A stretch of 64,000 nucleotides of DNA, from assembly GCA_005408345.1 (NCBI GenBank), contig SEMN01000569.1:62001-126000 (forward strand). Reading direction: 5' to 3'. Below, one piece after another: positions 1 through 12,469 of this stretch; the stretch's first letter is position 1; every line of letters begins with the position of its first letter. This DNA comes from Macquaria australasica (taxonomy: Eukaryota > Chordata > Actinopteri > Centrarchiformes > Percichthyidae). The notes beneath the pieces were generated by a model. That model was not told where the DNA came from, did not search any database, and saw nothing but the letters and a program-made list of their open reading frames with translations. The translations under genes were made by a program, and so were the position numbers.

Positions 1-67
1 AACACTTGAGGGTAAAATGGACTAAAACCAAGCTAAAGTTAAAATGCATGAAATATTTCTTAATGAC

Positions 68-468
68 TGTTATGACCCGGCTCCAAGACCATAACAAATA
101 AGGAAGCACAGGTAGGGAGGTACTAAAAGAAAGGAATTTTATTTAACAAAGATAACATCTAACTTAACCAATATAACCAAAGTAACAGCTCTAACAAACC
201 AAAACCAAACTAACAGAAAAACATACTCCCGGGAACCTTAAGCTTAATAGCTTAATGCCAACAGAACCAGAAACACAACATGGTGCAAGGGGGAAAAACC
301 AAAACATTCTGCAAACAGGAAGGGGCGGTTTTATACATGCGGAAGACAGTGGCCAGCTGCCTCCAATTCCTTGACAGCCTCAGCTCCCTCCAAGCAGGAC
401 CAACACTGAAAGACAAAACACAACACCACAACACCCCCTAGCCCTGGCAGAGGCCCTGGGCCATCACA
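68..468 (-). mobile_element. Solo LTR of a Gypsy-type LTR retrotransposon
   Basis: On the minus strand this 401-bp unit starts TGTGATGGCC and ends GGGTCATAACA, so it has the TG...CA termini of an LTR. Read in that direction it carries a TATA box (GTATAAAACC, about 328-336) and later an AATAAA polyadenylation signal (143 to 138) about 70 bp before its 3' end, the normal U3-R-U5 order. It is flanked by ATGAC (63-67) and GTGAC (469-473), a 5-bp target duplication with one mismatch. No internal gag or pol sequence is attached, so it is a solo LTR left by recombination. The Gypsy assignment rests on the 5-bp duplication, the terminal sequence and the small size. Open frames inside it are not genes. 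Confidence 0.82.
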
Positions 469-1010
469 GTGACATAAAGAAGACTCTTCACCAAAGGATG
501 TTGACTGAAAACGCTGATTTCTCATGAGTGGTGCAGCCAACAATCTGCCACAGTGATAACTGCATGAGCAAGCTCCATCAAACCTGGGCTCCTTTCAACA
601 TCAAAAGCAGCGGTTGCATGTATGTAAAATGTTAAGTAAGAAAGCAGACAGGCTTGCAGTGCAAGTCATGAAAGTAGGTGGAAGTGAACTTAATTCTGCA
701 CACATTCAAAACATGTGCAGCTGTTCTCTTTAAAGAAATTTTCCAATGAAAATCTATGTTTGGAGTATCAAACACTGAGGTTTGTAGCTCGCGCGTTGGA
801 GCAGTTGAATCATCCAAGTTTCACTGTGGAAAAAAAGCACTAGCACTTTTACACTTTGTCCAAAACTCTTTAACTTATGACACATATTATGTTATGTACT
901 TAATTGACTTAATATTGAATTTCAGTTCTGCTGATTTCTAAGAAGACTATTCCTGCAAGGTGGGAAGGGAAGTCTAACTAACAGAAGGTATTGCAGAGTG
1001 GTTATGTTAA
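469..1010. other. Spacer between LTR and pseudogene
   Basis: No gene is recognised. Short open frames occur on both strands but have no familiar motif. The stretch may include decayed upstream parts (intron or N-terminal exon) of the pseudogene that follows, but nothing in it proves that. Confidence 0.4.
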
Positions 1011-1487
1011 GTGGACCATCTCACATCTAAACAAAAAGACTCTGCAGCCATCTGGCAGGATCTTGACTCAGTGCTGCAGCGATATGTACAGACCAATCAT
1101 CCAGATGTGTCAGTGATCCACTTCTTTAGTGATGGACCATGTACTCGGTACAGGCAGAAAGGTAATTTCTTCTTGTTGTTCAGCGAGTTGAGTAATAGAA
1201 GCTTTCAGGTACATGAAATTTCTTCGAGGCAAGCCGTGGCGAGGCAGCACCTGATGGCGTAGGAGGGGGGTTGTTAGAAAAGACAGGCTGATCGGTTGGT
1301 GAGTCAGTGCCGTGACCTTCCACATGAATGGACTCTCTGTCAAGCTCTCCTGAAGACGTGCACTGCGCTGAAGCTCTTTCTGTGACAATACACAAAGGCA
1401 GTGCTGGCAAACATCCCAGTCAGCATGTCATCCGTTCCCAGAGCGATGAGGATTCATCAGGTGGGCGCAGTGGGGAGAGGCTAAGTC
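1011..1487 (+). pseudogene. Broken copy of a fish transposon-associated protein (SDGP/NFFEA family)
   Basis: Three frame segments together give the order of motifs of a protein found in many copies in fish and some invertebrate genomes, usually left uncharacterised. The first frame (1011-1216) has IHFFSDGPCTRYRQKGNFF. After a +1/+2 shift a segment at 1217-1277 gives NFFEASRGEAAPDGVGG, with the usual Trp before it changed to a stop (TGA at 1214-1216). A return to the first frame gives KRQADRLVSQCRDLP, then, after another stop near 1389, MRIHQV at the end. At least two frameshifts and two stops therefore break it. The SDG aspartate sits where a DDE-type transposase acidic residue could be, but that is a guess. 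The family recognition is from memory of its motifs; no function is claimed. It cannot make a full protein. Confidence 0.72.
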
Positions 1488-3940
1488 ATCAGGAAGGATG
1501 CTAGATGTAAATGCACCACAAGGAAGAATGTAAACAAATTGCTACAGTATCCAGAACTCAACTGTACTTTCTCTCAGGCATACTTTCCCTCCTGAGGGAT
1601 CCAGGGAATACTGGCTCTACTGATGCTGGTAGAACTGTTGCCAGTACGGAAGTGCCTTGAGATATAGTTACTCTAATGGCAACTAGATGCTGACTTGATA
1701 AAAACTCAGACTGTATTGAAGTTTGTTGCCATTTTTTTCCTCTTGTATTTTTCTTCACTTATATCTATCCCAAATGTCCAATCTTCCTTCATAATACTAA
1801 GCACAGTTGTCACAAGTAAATAACACTTATCTAACAGAAAATGAATGGTCTGTTGATTCTGATCTGGAAAATACTATATGTTGGGTTACTGGGTTATTTG
1901 CATTGGCAAATAAAACAAAAAGCAAAATCTCACATAAAGCAGAATGCCATTTATGAAAATCAAAGCAAAGTATTTTTCTTTTTTTCCCCGCAAACATCAG
2001 AAGTCCTTAGAATGACCTATCTCTCTATTCTCCCTCTCCATACTCTCACCCCTCTCACTTCTCAGTAAGTCCACTGTATTTTTGTTGGACTCCCTCCTCA
2101 CCATAATTTCTGCTTCATGCTTCTCTTTTCCTCCTCCTTCTCTTTTTCCATCCCTACTCAGCTCGCTCTGTCATTCTGTTTTCACTGGACTGCCTCCCGG
2201 TGGGACAACATTCTGATGGCTCTCCTGACAGGAGAAACCACCACAGCTGACTTCCATTAGGGAAAACTGGAAACCAAGACAATCCCATATTGTCAGGTAG
2301 AGTTTCATACACTGAGTCAGGCTAGAGCCCTTTGTCGCAGCTGAAGTCGGCTGAGACTCCCAAAATAGCCGCTATCTGAAGAATCCTCAGGCCAGCATCT
2401 GTCCTGTCAAGGCTGTTATATTCCCTGCAGCCTATGTATTACATTTATTTTTTGTCAACTGAGTCGCCATCTTCTTCATAAAACAACTCTGATCTTTGTA
2501 AATATTTGTTGCCAAACTCTTCTTATAGCCTTAAATGGAAAACAGTTTGAATTTTCTTCACACTCCATCTCTGATGCGGAGCAAAAGAGCAGTATATGCA
2601 GTGTGACAATAAGTATGATTTATTACATAGGATTTCCACAATAGTTAGATCTGCACAGTTAGATGCCAAATATATCCCAGAGCCCAGTGGGTCACTGACA
2701 ATATATAATATCATTTTCAGCACTTTTCAAATCTGATGTTGCTTGGCAACAAATACGATCACAGCCAGAACATGGACTTTAGGCTGTTTTGAAAGGCCTT
2801 TTTAATTTATTAATACATCAGACCTTTTGCTAGAGCCGTACCGTTGGCTTTGGCCGCGTTTCCTTGGCAACATAATTAATTAAAGTAAGTATATAATAAA
2901 TCACAGCAGGCAGACAAATGTTCCAAACTACTTTTCTTTTGAAATTGACATAATGTGAAGATTTGTTTGTAAATGCCAAATAGAGACAAAAGATCGTCTC
3001 AAAACAGACAAATGAGACATGGCGAACCTGGAACTCTGCAGGAAAATCCATATCCATTCAAGAACTTTAAAGATTCTTTAACAAAATACATTTTTTGTCT
3101 CTTTCAGATTGAAATAACTGATTTTATGTATGGAGATAAATGCTTTTTGACCTTCAGTATGAAAGGATAAACCCTGTAAGTATAGTTTGGCTAAAATGAG
3201 TGGATAAGTAAAAGTATTTTAGAGGTCCAGGTTCAAATTGCTTCAGCTGCATTTAATGACTTCATGTCAACATGTAGTTATGGCCTGCTTCACATTGAAA
3301 TGAATTCATTTAAATTTGGTAGAAACAATAGTAATATGTGATGTGGATGTTTGAAAGAGTCATGTTTCAACCAAATTTAGCCTAGTTTTAACCCAGATAT
3401 CTTAACATCTGTTGACCTGCAAATCAAATCAATGCTTAATGGATCCACTTGGAATGAAAGTGTGTCTGGTGCATCATGTTGTTTACTGCTGTAAATAAAC
3501 TTGCCCCCATGATATTTTATAGATCACAAGTGTAAAGTTTAAATTGCCTTGTTAACTTGTGTTCCCAATTTGTATGAATGGACCAATATTTGTGTATTGC
3601 GTTCGGCACCAATGGTCAAGTCTCAAGATGTGTCATTGTAGCAAATCTGAAAACTTCTAATTCAAGCCATGTTTAGTTAACCAAAAAGTTAGTTTGTTAG
3701 TAACACTGAACTCTGTCTGATCCAAGGCTCTCAGGGGCACCTTTCAGTTCTGATCAGGTTGATTGAGATGGAGTAGAGTCCCTATGCTGAGTGACTGTGG
3801 ACATCATATTCTCACTTTCCTGCTGCTGCTGTGCGTCACTGTGCATGTGTTGGAGCGAGAGTTTCACTTTACCATGGGGTTCAGGAAGTCGAGAAAGCAA
3901 GGGGGTGACTGTCTGAGACTGTCAAGACCGGCTTATAAAA
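1488..3940. other. Unannotated unique DNA
   Basis: No gene or recognisable transposon is seen. Pyrimidine-rich runs lie near 2015-2170. The stretch 2835-2960 contains a CATAATTAATTAAAGT homeodomain-type AT core next to a GC-richer flank and could be regulatory, but this is only composition. The open frame starting at 3763 is short and its second half is the purine tract described next. Confidence 0.4.
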
Positions 3941-3947
3941 AGACCCC

Positions 3948-4056
3948 AAGAGAGACGGAGAGAGTGATTGAGCGAGGGAGGGAAAGAGAAAAAGAGGGAG
4001 GGAGGACAGAGAGACAGGGAGAAGGAGGTGAAGGGAGCGAGAGGAGGAGGACAATG
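3948..4056 (+). repeat. Purine (GA/GGA) tract
   Basis: About 105 bp of almost pure A/G made of imperfect GAGAG, GGGAG and GAAGGAG units. Any frame through it gives a Glu/Arg-rich peptide (for example REREKEGGR) that is an artefact of the tract. Polypurine runs of this kind can adopt triplex (H-DNA) structure. Confidence 0.7.
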
Positions 4057-4241
4057 AGGCTTTTGATGAGGCCTTTCTGGGGAGCATATGTGGGTCACTG
4101 CATGAATAAACAGACTTTCACTACCCTAAATTGATGATTTACACACACACAGCCACACACACAGAACCATGTTTTGTTGCTTATGTTCCCCATTTTGCCA
4201 TTTACACACATGCTTTCACATATCACTCTTATAAAGGCAGA

Positions 4242-4243
<2 letters not shown>

Positions 4244-4291
<48 letters not shown>
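4244..4291. repeat. (CA)24 microsatellite
   Basis: Uninterrupted 48-bp CA repeat, preceded at 4141-4165 by a shorter interrupted CA run. Translating frames give Thr-His repeats and are not genes. Confidence 0.98.
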
Positions 4292-4293
<2 letters not shown>

Positions 4294-4419
4294 GACAAGG
4301 TTGTCTTCTATTCATTGTTTATGCCTCTCCGTTTCACTCATTTATGGATGTGGCCCCTTCGTGCCCTCTCTTTAAATCGGTTGGCTTACTCATACACATA
4401 AAATTTGGCCATGTTTCTC

Positions 4420-4424
<5 letters not shown>

Positions 4425-4485
<61 letters not shown>
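4425..4485. repeat. (CA)30 microsatellite
   Basis: Uninterrupted 61-bp CA repeat, 133 bp after the previous array. The two arrays and the unique DNA between them could be typed as one compound marker. Confidence 0.98.
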
Positions 4486-4487
<2 letters not shown>

Positions 4488-7016
4488 ATTGTCTTGCCCT
4501 CTGGCACTTTCACTTTCTTATTCACTAGCTGTGCTACATAAAAGTATCAGTTGCATTTTTTTCATTTAAAAAAAGATTTGAAGTTTCAAATCTGTTTTAG
4601 CAAGATGAAAAGATGCATAACAGAAGGGCACAGCTCTTATGTTACAGTCAACAGGGAGATAATGCTTCAATCTTGTCACACAACTGAAGTATCCTTGAGT
4701 GACACACTCTATTCCCACCAGCCCTGCGACTGCTCCTCTGCACAGCTGACCTACACCAGACCTGCAGGCAGCAGCATCTGAGCCACTGACAAAATAAATC
4801 CCCAACTGAAAAATGAGCTCCACTGTGGTAGTTTTCTCAAAATCTCAATCTAAATGCTAAAATTGGTTTCATCTTACAATAACGATTTACACGCCATACT
4901 GTAATTGTCAAGAGATCAGTCAGATTATTAAAAGATTAATATTGTAAAGGGTCCTGAGGCAATTACCATTTCTATTCAGAGGCTGTTACTCCCCATCACT
5001 TCATCACAATCATGTTCCCTCTACTGAGGCTATACTGTTTTATGACTTTCATTATTTTTGCATGTTGTTTTTCTGCAGTTTTTCACGTTGTTAACTTAAC
5101 ATCTTGTCTGTTTTTTTGGGTAAAATTCATGTATCTGTCAGTTTATGTTTTCATTGTTTTTTTGTCTTCATTTTTTTTTTTTTTGGTAATGTTTCGCCTT
5201 TGGGAGTGTAAACAAACCTTAACCTAAACAAATGTGTTCAGCTGCCTTAAAAGGATAGTGCTGTTATAGCAGCGTTACATCATACTGTTCACTATACAGT
5301 ACAGATAGAGTCTGTATCCTTATTTTCACAGTGTGAGAAACACAATCAACAAGTCAGTAGAGGTCCATTCATTCCTGTGGGCTAACTGGGCTCCCAGGGA
5401 AACTCTGTCAATGTCTGGACACTAAACACACCAAGGTTAATGTCAGCCAAGAAACCCTGGCTACTGTTAAACATTTCTCAGCCATCTTGTCACATTTCTA
5501 TGCAACCTTGTTTTCCTACTGAGTGATTTAGCTTTTGCTGCAAGTGCATAATATGCAAAAGCTGATCACAGCCATTCACAGCAGAGTTTTATTTGAAAAA
5601 CTACAAAGGTGAACTTATCAAAAGTGATAAAGAGAATAGTGGCTTCCATTTCTGGGGTGAGATCTAGTGGAGTACATCATGAAATAATAGTTTTTCTGTT
5701 TTTAATTCACTGTAATTGATTAACACGTATTAGCTAGCCATGTTTACTCATCAAAACAGTGTCATGTTATGACCACACTTATGTGAGAAAAAAGTAAAAG
5801 TATTTGTCTTATTGTAGTAGCAGCATGAAACCTCTTCCTAAATGTAATTTAACCAAGTTGCCAACAGTTAAAATTGGTTATTAGTCCAACCAACTGAACA
5901 AGCCGTTTTCAGTCTTTCAATCTAAAAAACAGAACTTGCCACATCATTCATTCAAAAGCACCAGATCACTTATAATTTCTACACATAGGGGCTTTAAAAA
6001 AAAAAATGGGGTGTTTGTCTGTCAATGGGTGCAACCCTGAATGGATCCAGAAACGCTGAGTGTCCTTGAGTCTCTTTAATGTGTTTAAAACCGTTTAAGA
6101 AAACGTTTTGCTTTTACAACATTTATTTAGCAAGGATTCACAGGGTATGATTTGGCAGCATTTGTCCTCGGGGCTCATGCTGACTTCAAGTCCTCCCAAT
6201 GTGCAGTAAGCATGTTGTGGTTGTTTTTATTTTGTGTGAGCTTTACTGCTCGTTCTTATGTGATTACTTTTTGCTTAACTAGCCCAGCTGCCTTCATTGT
6301 CCCTTCACCAACAGCCATAAAACGGGAGAGAATTTCTTGTTGTTAACTCAGCCATTGATGTAATTTGTCCCAATTATCATGGCTCTTTACTGTTATTGCT
6401 ACCTGATGGTCACTGGACTCGACCGGTAGCCCTGCCACAAAAACACCCTCTGGCTGTAAAGGAAATGTAAATCATTTGAAACTGTTTATGCAGAAAATGG
6501 TTTAAAACACTGAAAACAACCTAATGTCTGACTTTAACCAGAAAGTTTTTCAGTAGTTGCCATGATGATAAGGACTATCATTTCAGGGTGGCTGATTTGC
6601 TGTCTCTTCCCTTATAAAACATGGAGAGCTAGTGTTTATTTCTTTTAATCCTTCCCTACCAAAGTCTCTCCGCCTTGCCTCTATTACTCTTACTGACCTC
6701 TATCATTTCCAATAACACCATCAGAGCTCCATTTCTAGTTTAGTTTATTTTAGAAATGTAATAAATCTGGCATTGTGTTAAAGCGGCTTATTTGAGCTGA
6801 GGACTGCTCTTTTAACTGGTCTGTCTGTTGGTCTTTTGTAGTTAAATCCTCACATCAAATCCAAGACAAGCTTCAGAGGGGCAGAGAAGTGTTTTTGCTA
6901 ATCATTAGCTGAACCTCTGACAACATTTCTAAAGCATTACATAGCTGGTGTTTCGGTTTAATCTGAGGCCTCTTTCATTTTCTCTCTCTCTCTGTCTCAC
7001 ACAGACATGCCATGGC
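4486..7016. other. Unannotated unique DNA
   Basis: No gene, RNA gene or mobile element is recognised. Poly-T runs occur near 5158-5185. A short CT run at 6980-6994 leads into the next CA array. Confidence 0.4.
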
Positions 7017-7049
<33 letters not shown>

Positions 7050-7058
7050 GCACACAAA
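7017..7058. repeat. CA microsatellite with CG interruptions
   Basis: A perfect CA run covers 7017-7045, followed by GCACGCACACAAACA, an imperfect extension. Confidence 0.95.
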
Positions 7059-7203
7059 CAAATTCTCTAACACCTTTTTTGAAAAGTCAGTCGAAATGTT
7101 GATCAATGGCATTAATCATTACAGCTAAATCTCATTCATTTTGTAATCTGTCAAATCATTCATTGCGTATTGGAGTATGAGACTGTTGCCCACAGACAGT
7201 TGT

Positions 7204-7254
7204 TGATTGATCGACTAATTAACTGATTGATTGACTGATTGATTGATTGATTGA
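7204..7254 (+). repeat. (GATT)n tetranucleotide repeat
   Basis: Imperfect GATT/GACT units ending in four perfect GATT copies. It interrupts otherwise unique sequence. Confidence 0.85.
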
Positions 7255-7484
7255 GGGCGTTGTACAATGCACAATGGAAGTGAACAGTAGTAGCAAGATG
7301 GAGGATCGCATTGATTGCCTGCAAGCTTTTGTTCTGTTATTACAGATAAAAAACAAGCATGGACCAATTATTAATAATAAGAAGATGTAGAAGACTATTG
7401 ACCATTGTTGTCTTCTCCATCCTCTCTTTCCAACCTGAAGAATATGACACTCCCACTGATGTCGTCACAGTTCGCACTTCAGGT

Positions 7485-7690
7485 CAAGGAAAACCTGCTA
7501 TTTTTTGGTTCCAGCTGTGACCAACTTTTCGGGTTCCAAACCAATTTATTTTTGGTTGAAATGCTCCAAATAGGTCCAAAATTACGTGCCTGGCTTTGGT
7601 TAAAACTTCCAACAACTTTTACTCTACTCAGACTGTCTCAGTGTGCTTTTGGGTTCAAGTCTGGTCTGTGTTCTAAATAAAAGCCCATGT
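7485..7690. repeat. Possible dispersed repeat with GGTTCC/AACCAA motifs
   Basis: The stretch contains GGTTCCAGCTGTGACCAAC, then GGTTCCAAACCAATTTATT and TTTTTGGTTGAAATGCTCC. These resemble a repeat I associate with many fish genomes, with mirrored GGTT and AACC motifs. I cannot define ends or a target duplication, so the call is tentative. An open frame across it has no recognised domain. Confidence 0.35.
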
Positions 7691-8009
7691 AAACTCATAT
7701 GTGCTTCAGCCTTTAGATGTGAAGCAAATGTCAAGATATGTGAGGTGTAAGAGAAAACCGTCAAGCATGATGTAATTACAATGCAAAAAAAGACAAAAGT
7801 TCAAATGAAAACGAGTATGAGCTTCGAGTTCACATGTGTGTTTTCCCATGGGACATTTCTGTAATGGTTGGTTTACTTAGAGGTTAGAAAAGGAGGCAAG
7901 GAAATCCAAAGATGAAAAAACATGTACTGTATCAACATCATTTTTTAGCTCTTGGCCCATTTCCTGTATCTCTGGGATCCCAGAGAGTCCAAAAGAACTC
8001 TGTATTACA

Positions 8010-8265
8010 CCCGAGTCAGTTTAGTGCATCCCTTATCGCTGATTTTTGAAAGATCTGGTTTATTTAAAAGAGCATCTCTGATAAGAAATGGATCGATAGC
8101 AGGAAATAGAAATTTTTACGCCGAGTCGACAGTTTATGAGTGATCGATTTGACGTTTTGATGCGTTTATTTTGTTTTTCTCGATTACTTTATCTTTCGGA
8201 TGCCGGAGCTTTGATCCGATTACGCCGTGAGCTGAAGGATTCTCGGACCTTGTAGTCCCGATTGT
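8010..8265. other. CpG-dense unique segment
   Basis: About sixteen CpG dinucleotides fall in roughly 250 bp of only moderate GC content (for example GCCGAGTCGAC, GATCCGATTACGCCG). The neighbouring kilobases have very few. No transposon ends, coding domain or repeat unit is visible. It could be an unmethylated regulatory element, a young insertion that has not yet lost its CpGs, or part of an unrecognised element. The (CA)38 array begins right after it. Confidence 0.5.
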
Positions 8266-8267
8266 TT

Positions 8268-8268
<1 letters not shown>

Positions 8269-8344
<76 letters not shown>
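8269..8344. repeat. (CA)38 microsatellite
   Basis: Perfect 76-bp CA repeat, the longest dinucleotide array in the window and likely polymorphic. The minus-strand frame starting in it reads Cys-Val repeats and is not a gene. Confidence 0.99.
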
Positions 8345-8345
<1 letters not shown>

Positions 8346-8940
8346 TAGCTCTGTCTATCTCGCCCAGTCTGTATTTCTATTTTCCTTCCAAATACATTTA
8401 TTTCTGCCTCTCTTTAACCCTCTTTATTTCATTCTAAAATAATCACCGTAATAATATGAAATACTGCAGACCTTTATGTTTGGCCTTGTCTGTCTATCTA
8501 TTCACTCTCTGTCCCCGTTTAAAGTATCATATTGTAAGAGAAGGCAAGTTTTTTTTTAGTTTATGTAGTATATTTCATACACAAAGGCAATTCAAAGTTC
8601 TTTTCATGAGACACGCTGTAGGCACTTTAGCAGTAAAGGGTCCCTTTTCTACTTAATGTCAATGGGTTTGAAGGGTTTGTGTGTTCCTCGTGCACTCTGG
8701 TTGGTCTTGGTTGCCATTTTGTCCGCCCAGCGCACCTCATGTTTTTGGAAGAGCAACCTGACCTCCTTGAGTTGAAAGAGAAAAACAAATCTACTTTTTG
8801 CTCTACATCATTTTGTCTTTTTTTATGCTGTCCAATCTGAAAGCAGTCACAAGCCTGTGGAACTGAACCATCAACAACAAAAATAAAGGAAAACCTGGTA
8901 GCCGATACAGCCGTAGCTATTGTGGTAGCTCGCAGAGATT

Positions 8941-8951
8941 GACAGGTGAGT
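8941..8951 (+). other. Consensus 5' splice donor
   Basis: The sequence ACAG/GTGAGTAC matches the vertebrate donor consensus (MAG/GTRAGT) at every position, with the exon end at 8945. The preceding 200 bp have no long open frame, so if it is used the exon would be non-coding (5' UTR or lncRNA). A single good donor can occur by chance in this much sequence. Confidence 0.3.
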
Positions 8952-11900
8952 ACACAAAAAAATCAAACATATTCCAACAGATGAAAGAACATTGTTCTGC
9001 TGTTAAAGTTCATTGACAGGTAATTTATAGTAAACCATCGCTACCTGCATTTCTTTAGGATTATGCGTTTCTAATATAAATTCAAAGCTGTTTACCAATC
9101 TGTTACATTGTCAAGCTTTTTTTGATCATTTGGTTAGATGCCGAGTTTGGGCACATCTTGTACATCAACATAAAGTATATCCAGCAAATGCTAGGGTGCC
9201 TGTTAACACAGCAGCAGAAATATCAGCTTTTATAATGATGTTATATGTATTGTTGTCCTGTATCTCAGTAGCTGTAATGACAGGTCTTCATACTAGCTGA
9301 AGAATGGATCTGTCACCACTGAAATGTGCCTCTTAGATCTACTTTACACTGCCACATGGTAGTGGAAAATCAGTCATTTATTTATGAGTCCTTTGTGTGT
9401 AAAAACACCCCAAAGACTCTCCTCTGTTTGGCCGGTAACTTACACATCAGAAGCAGCAGACTGGGGAAATAATGTTTTATGCTGATAGAAGGCAGCTTGC
9501 AGCGGTTACAGTACAAAATGTCCTCTGTGCTTTTCACATGGAGTACGCTGAAGACTCGTCTAATAGAAGGGTCTGATTTCTTCTGGCATTAAAAGGATCC
9601 TAAATGGCTTTAACTGCTACTTCCTGGTCCATATTTCTCTCTCTGTGCCCCTTTCTCTCCTGCTCTGCCTTAGTATATTTTGGGTAATGACTTGTATTTT
9701 AGGCTGCTGCTGCTGCTGCAGTTGATACTTTCTTGCAAAGAAAAGAAAAAACTGGATGAAATGTATAGTCTTTGTGTTGTTGACATTCCGCATAAATGCA
9801 TAATTGCCTAATTGCCTAATCTACAAGCTTGAGGCTAAAGTAAACAATAGTTTGTAATTCAGATTGCCCAAATATCCGTTAAAAGCTAAATAATTCAGTT
9901 TTCCTTTGTACTCTTTGTACTATATTTTCAGACTAAGGGGAGCAGAGCTGTGATAACATAACACAGCGCTCTTAAATCTGATGTTTCCTTTGAGTTCTTC
10001 TGCATCAAAACAAAACTAGTAAGAAAAACTATGCAAACACCATGAGAGAAGCCCTTGTCTTGTACTACACATATGTGAAATGAAACATGCTTATCACAAG
10101 AAGTTCTGCGTCTAATTGAGAGGGTATGTGGCTATGAATATATAAGGCCTGCTCTCCCAGGTTTGACGCTCTGTTGCAGCTGCCATATGGCTTCCACAGT
10201 TTCTTAGTTATCTTAAGTTTTATACCTTAATGGTGGTTTCACACCTACCTTCACTCATCCAAATGTCCCTTACATTACCAACTCCTTCTACATCTCTGTC
10301 CACCATTATATTTACTTTGTAAAGACAAAGCCAAGTTTGTAACATACAGTACGATCAAGAATTGGCAGTGTTACATGACAATCATATATGACATTTACCA
10401 GTTGATGTTAAAAACTGCAGGCATAATAAACCTGTCAGGAGATGCTTGAGGTTCTAAAATTACTTGCAAACTTGTAAGATATGTGTTCTCCAATCAGTTT
10501 TTTATTACCCACAGTCATTTGGGACTTTTACTTGCAGACTTTTAAGTTTGCAAGTCATATTACAAAGTCTAGCGCTCTAAAAACATAGAGTGTCACAAAT
10601 TCAGCTTCCTGCACAACCATTCAGAAACCTCTGCATTTGTTGTAGTGTGCCTCAGATTTAAAGGGACCATCTATCTATTTCCAGCAGCCTGTGTGAAGTC
10701 AGCAACTGCAGAGCCCTCAAGTTCCTCTCAGTGATAACATTTTAGAGGGCCCTACAAAACAACACTTTTGCATTTTTTTCCAAACTTAAACCAAGATTCT
10801 GCTTAGTTGGGTTGATGGAGGATTTATGGTAGTTTCCTAAGGATTACAACGTTTTTATCAATCTACCAATCAAGTAGTTGTCATGGATACAATGACACTG
10901 TGACAACCTCAATTATTTTTTTTTCCATTTTCTGTCTCAGTCTGTCAAGCTCCCATTTTCCTCTCACTTTTCCACTTCTCGACTGTATATCTGTCCTCCC
11001 ATGTCTCTCCATTCTTTTGCTGTCATCTACTCTCCCTTCCATATTTCAATTATATTTCTTTCCTTCTTTTCTTTATCCTTCTCACCCTGAAAGGGGAAAA
11101 AAGCACATCTGGTTTCCAAATGCTTCACTACAGTCCCACATACCTGTTGACCAGTAAGCTGCGCTGCCATGCTTCATACTGCAGGTGTAGATTCATACTG
11201 CCTGTCAGTATGCTGATTCACTATACCAAATTTAAAAATGCTTCATGCTATGGCCACAGATTGCCTTGGAAGTGTCTGTAAAAATTGCATAATGCGACAT
11301 TCCTAAAACATTTTGGGTCAGCATGCCTAAATCACAAGGTAATTTGCACTACATCTGTTTAAAACAAGAAAGTGAAGGAAATTACATGAATCATCAAAAG
11401 TAAAGACTGGAATTGTTTGGGGAGTCCAATTGTTAAAAACAGCCAAGAAAATGCAGGCATCTTTCAAGTCTCAATCCATCATGCCCAGATTCCTTAGGTT
11501 TGAGCTGGTTATAAAGAGGTCTGAAAGCACAGAGGCAGAAATCCTCCCTTAGGCAGCAACGGAGGCACAGAAAGGCGAGTGCTTTGCACCATGGAGGGAA
11601 GAGCCAAGACCTAGGATTGAGATGCAAGGTCTTTAATGCTGAAGGAAATACTCAAACATGATGCGTCCTATGATGGACTTCTGTGGTGAGTCTATAAGTA
11701 AAGGATACAGTAAGAGCTATAATTATCTTACAGAAATTGAGCTTTAATCACTGAGGCCATGCATCTCTCGCTGCAAATGGGGAAAGAAAATACACCTGAA
11801 TTGAATAATTAAGTGCAAAATGAATAGTATGGGACATGCTGCTATTTGCACAAACATGCACACTAACATCTGTAAACACATATTTTCGTATACAGTCTCA

Positions 11901-12460
11901 GTATATCACAACTGGCTGTGTTAATTACCTGTGAATGTACATCTAGAAAAGTGCGAAAGGATGTAAATGCATGGTGCTATTTAAAGTGACATAATGTTTG
12001 AAATTGCAGAGAATGTGGAAAGGAAAATTATTGGTTCATAGGTTGGAAAACTTACACTGCGTCACAGGTTTTTCATACTCTTGCAAGTAATATAAAAGAC
12101 TTGGTGAGATTAATATTATATTGTGTCTGTTTTATTAGATCATGTATTCACAAAAAGTGACAAGGAAAATTAAATGGAAAGAGAAAGTCAGACAGTGAGA
12201 GCAAGTGAGTGACAACCACTGCACCAGAAGAGCTTCTACTTCTGACAGAATTTCATGACTTCAGCTCTCAAAGAACAGTTTTAGAGGCACGAGCTGCAAA
12301 TGCTGTTTCAAAGAATTTGTTTCTGTGGAGGATTTTGGTATCACACTGTCATTTTATCCCTTTCTCCAGGGAGGACTGCTCTTTTTCTGAAATGTGATAC
12401 TTTGAATTAACAGAGAATCACATTTTTACTTAATTTGTTAGTTTCCTTTAAGCCCAGTTT
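8952..12460. other. Unannotated unique DNA
   Basis: No gene or mobile element is recognised. A small CTG run lies near 9705-9720 and a tandem ATTGCCTA duplication near 9801-9820. Pyrimidine-rich DNA occurs at 10915-11075. Open frames at 10900-11157 (plus) and 11433-11627 (minus) are short and featureless. Confidence 0.4.
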
Positions 12461-12469
12461 ACCTGCCAG

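Noticed and set aside
4131..4541. 136-codon plus-strand frame
   Set aside because: It runs through two CA arrays giving Thr-His repeats; the remainder has no domain.
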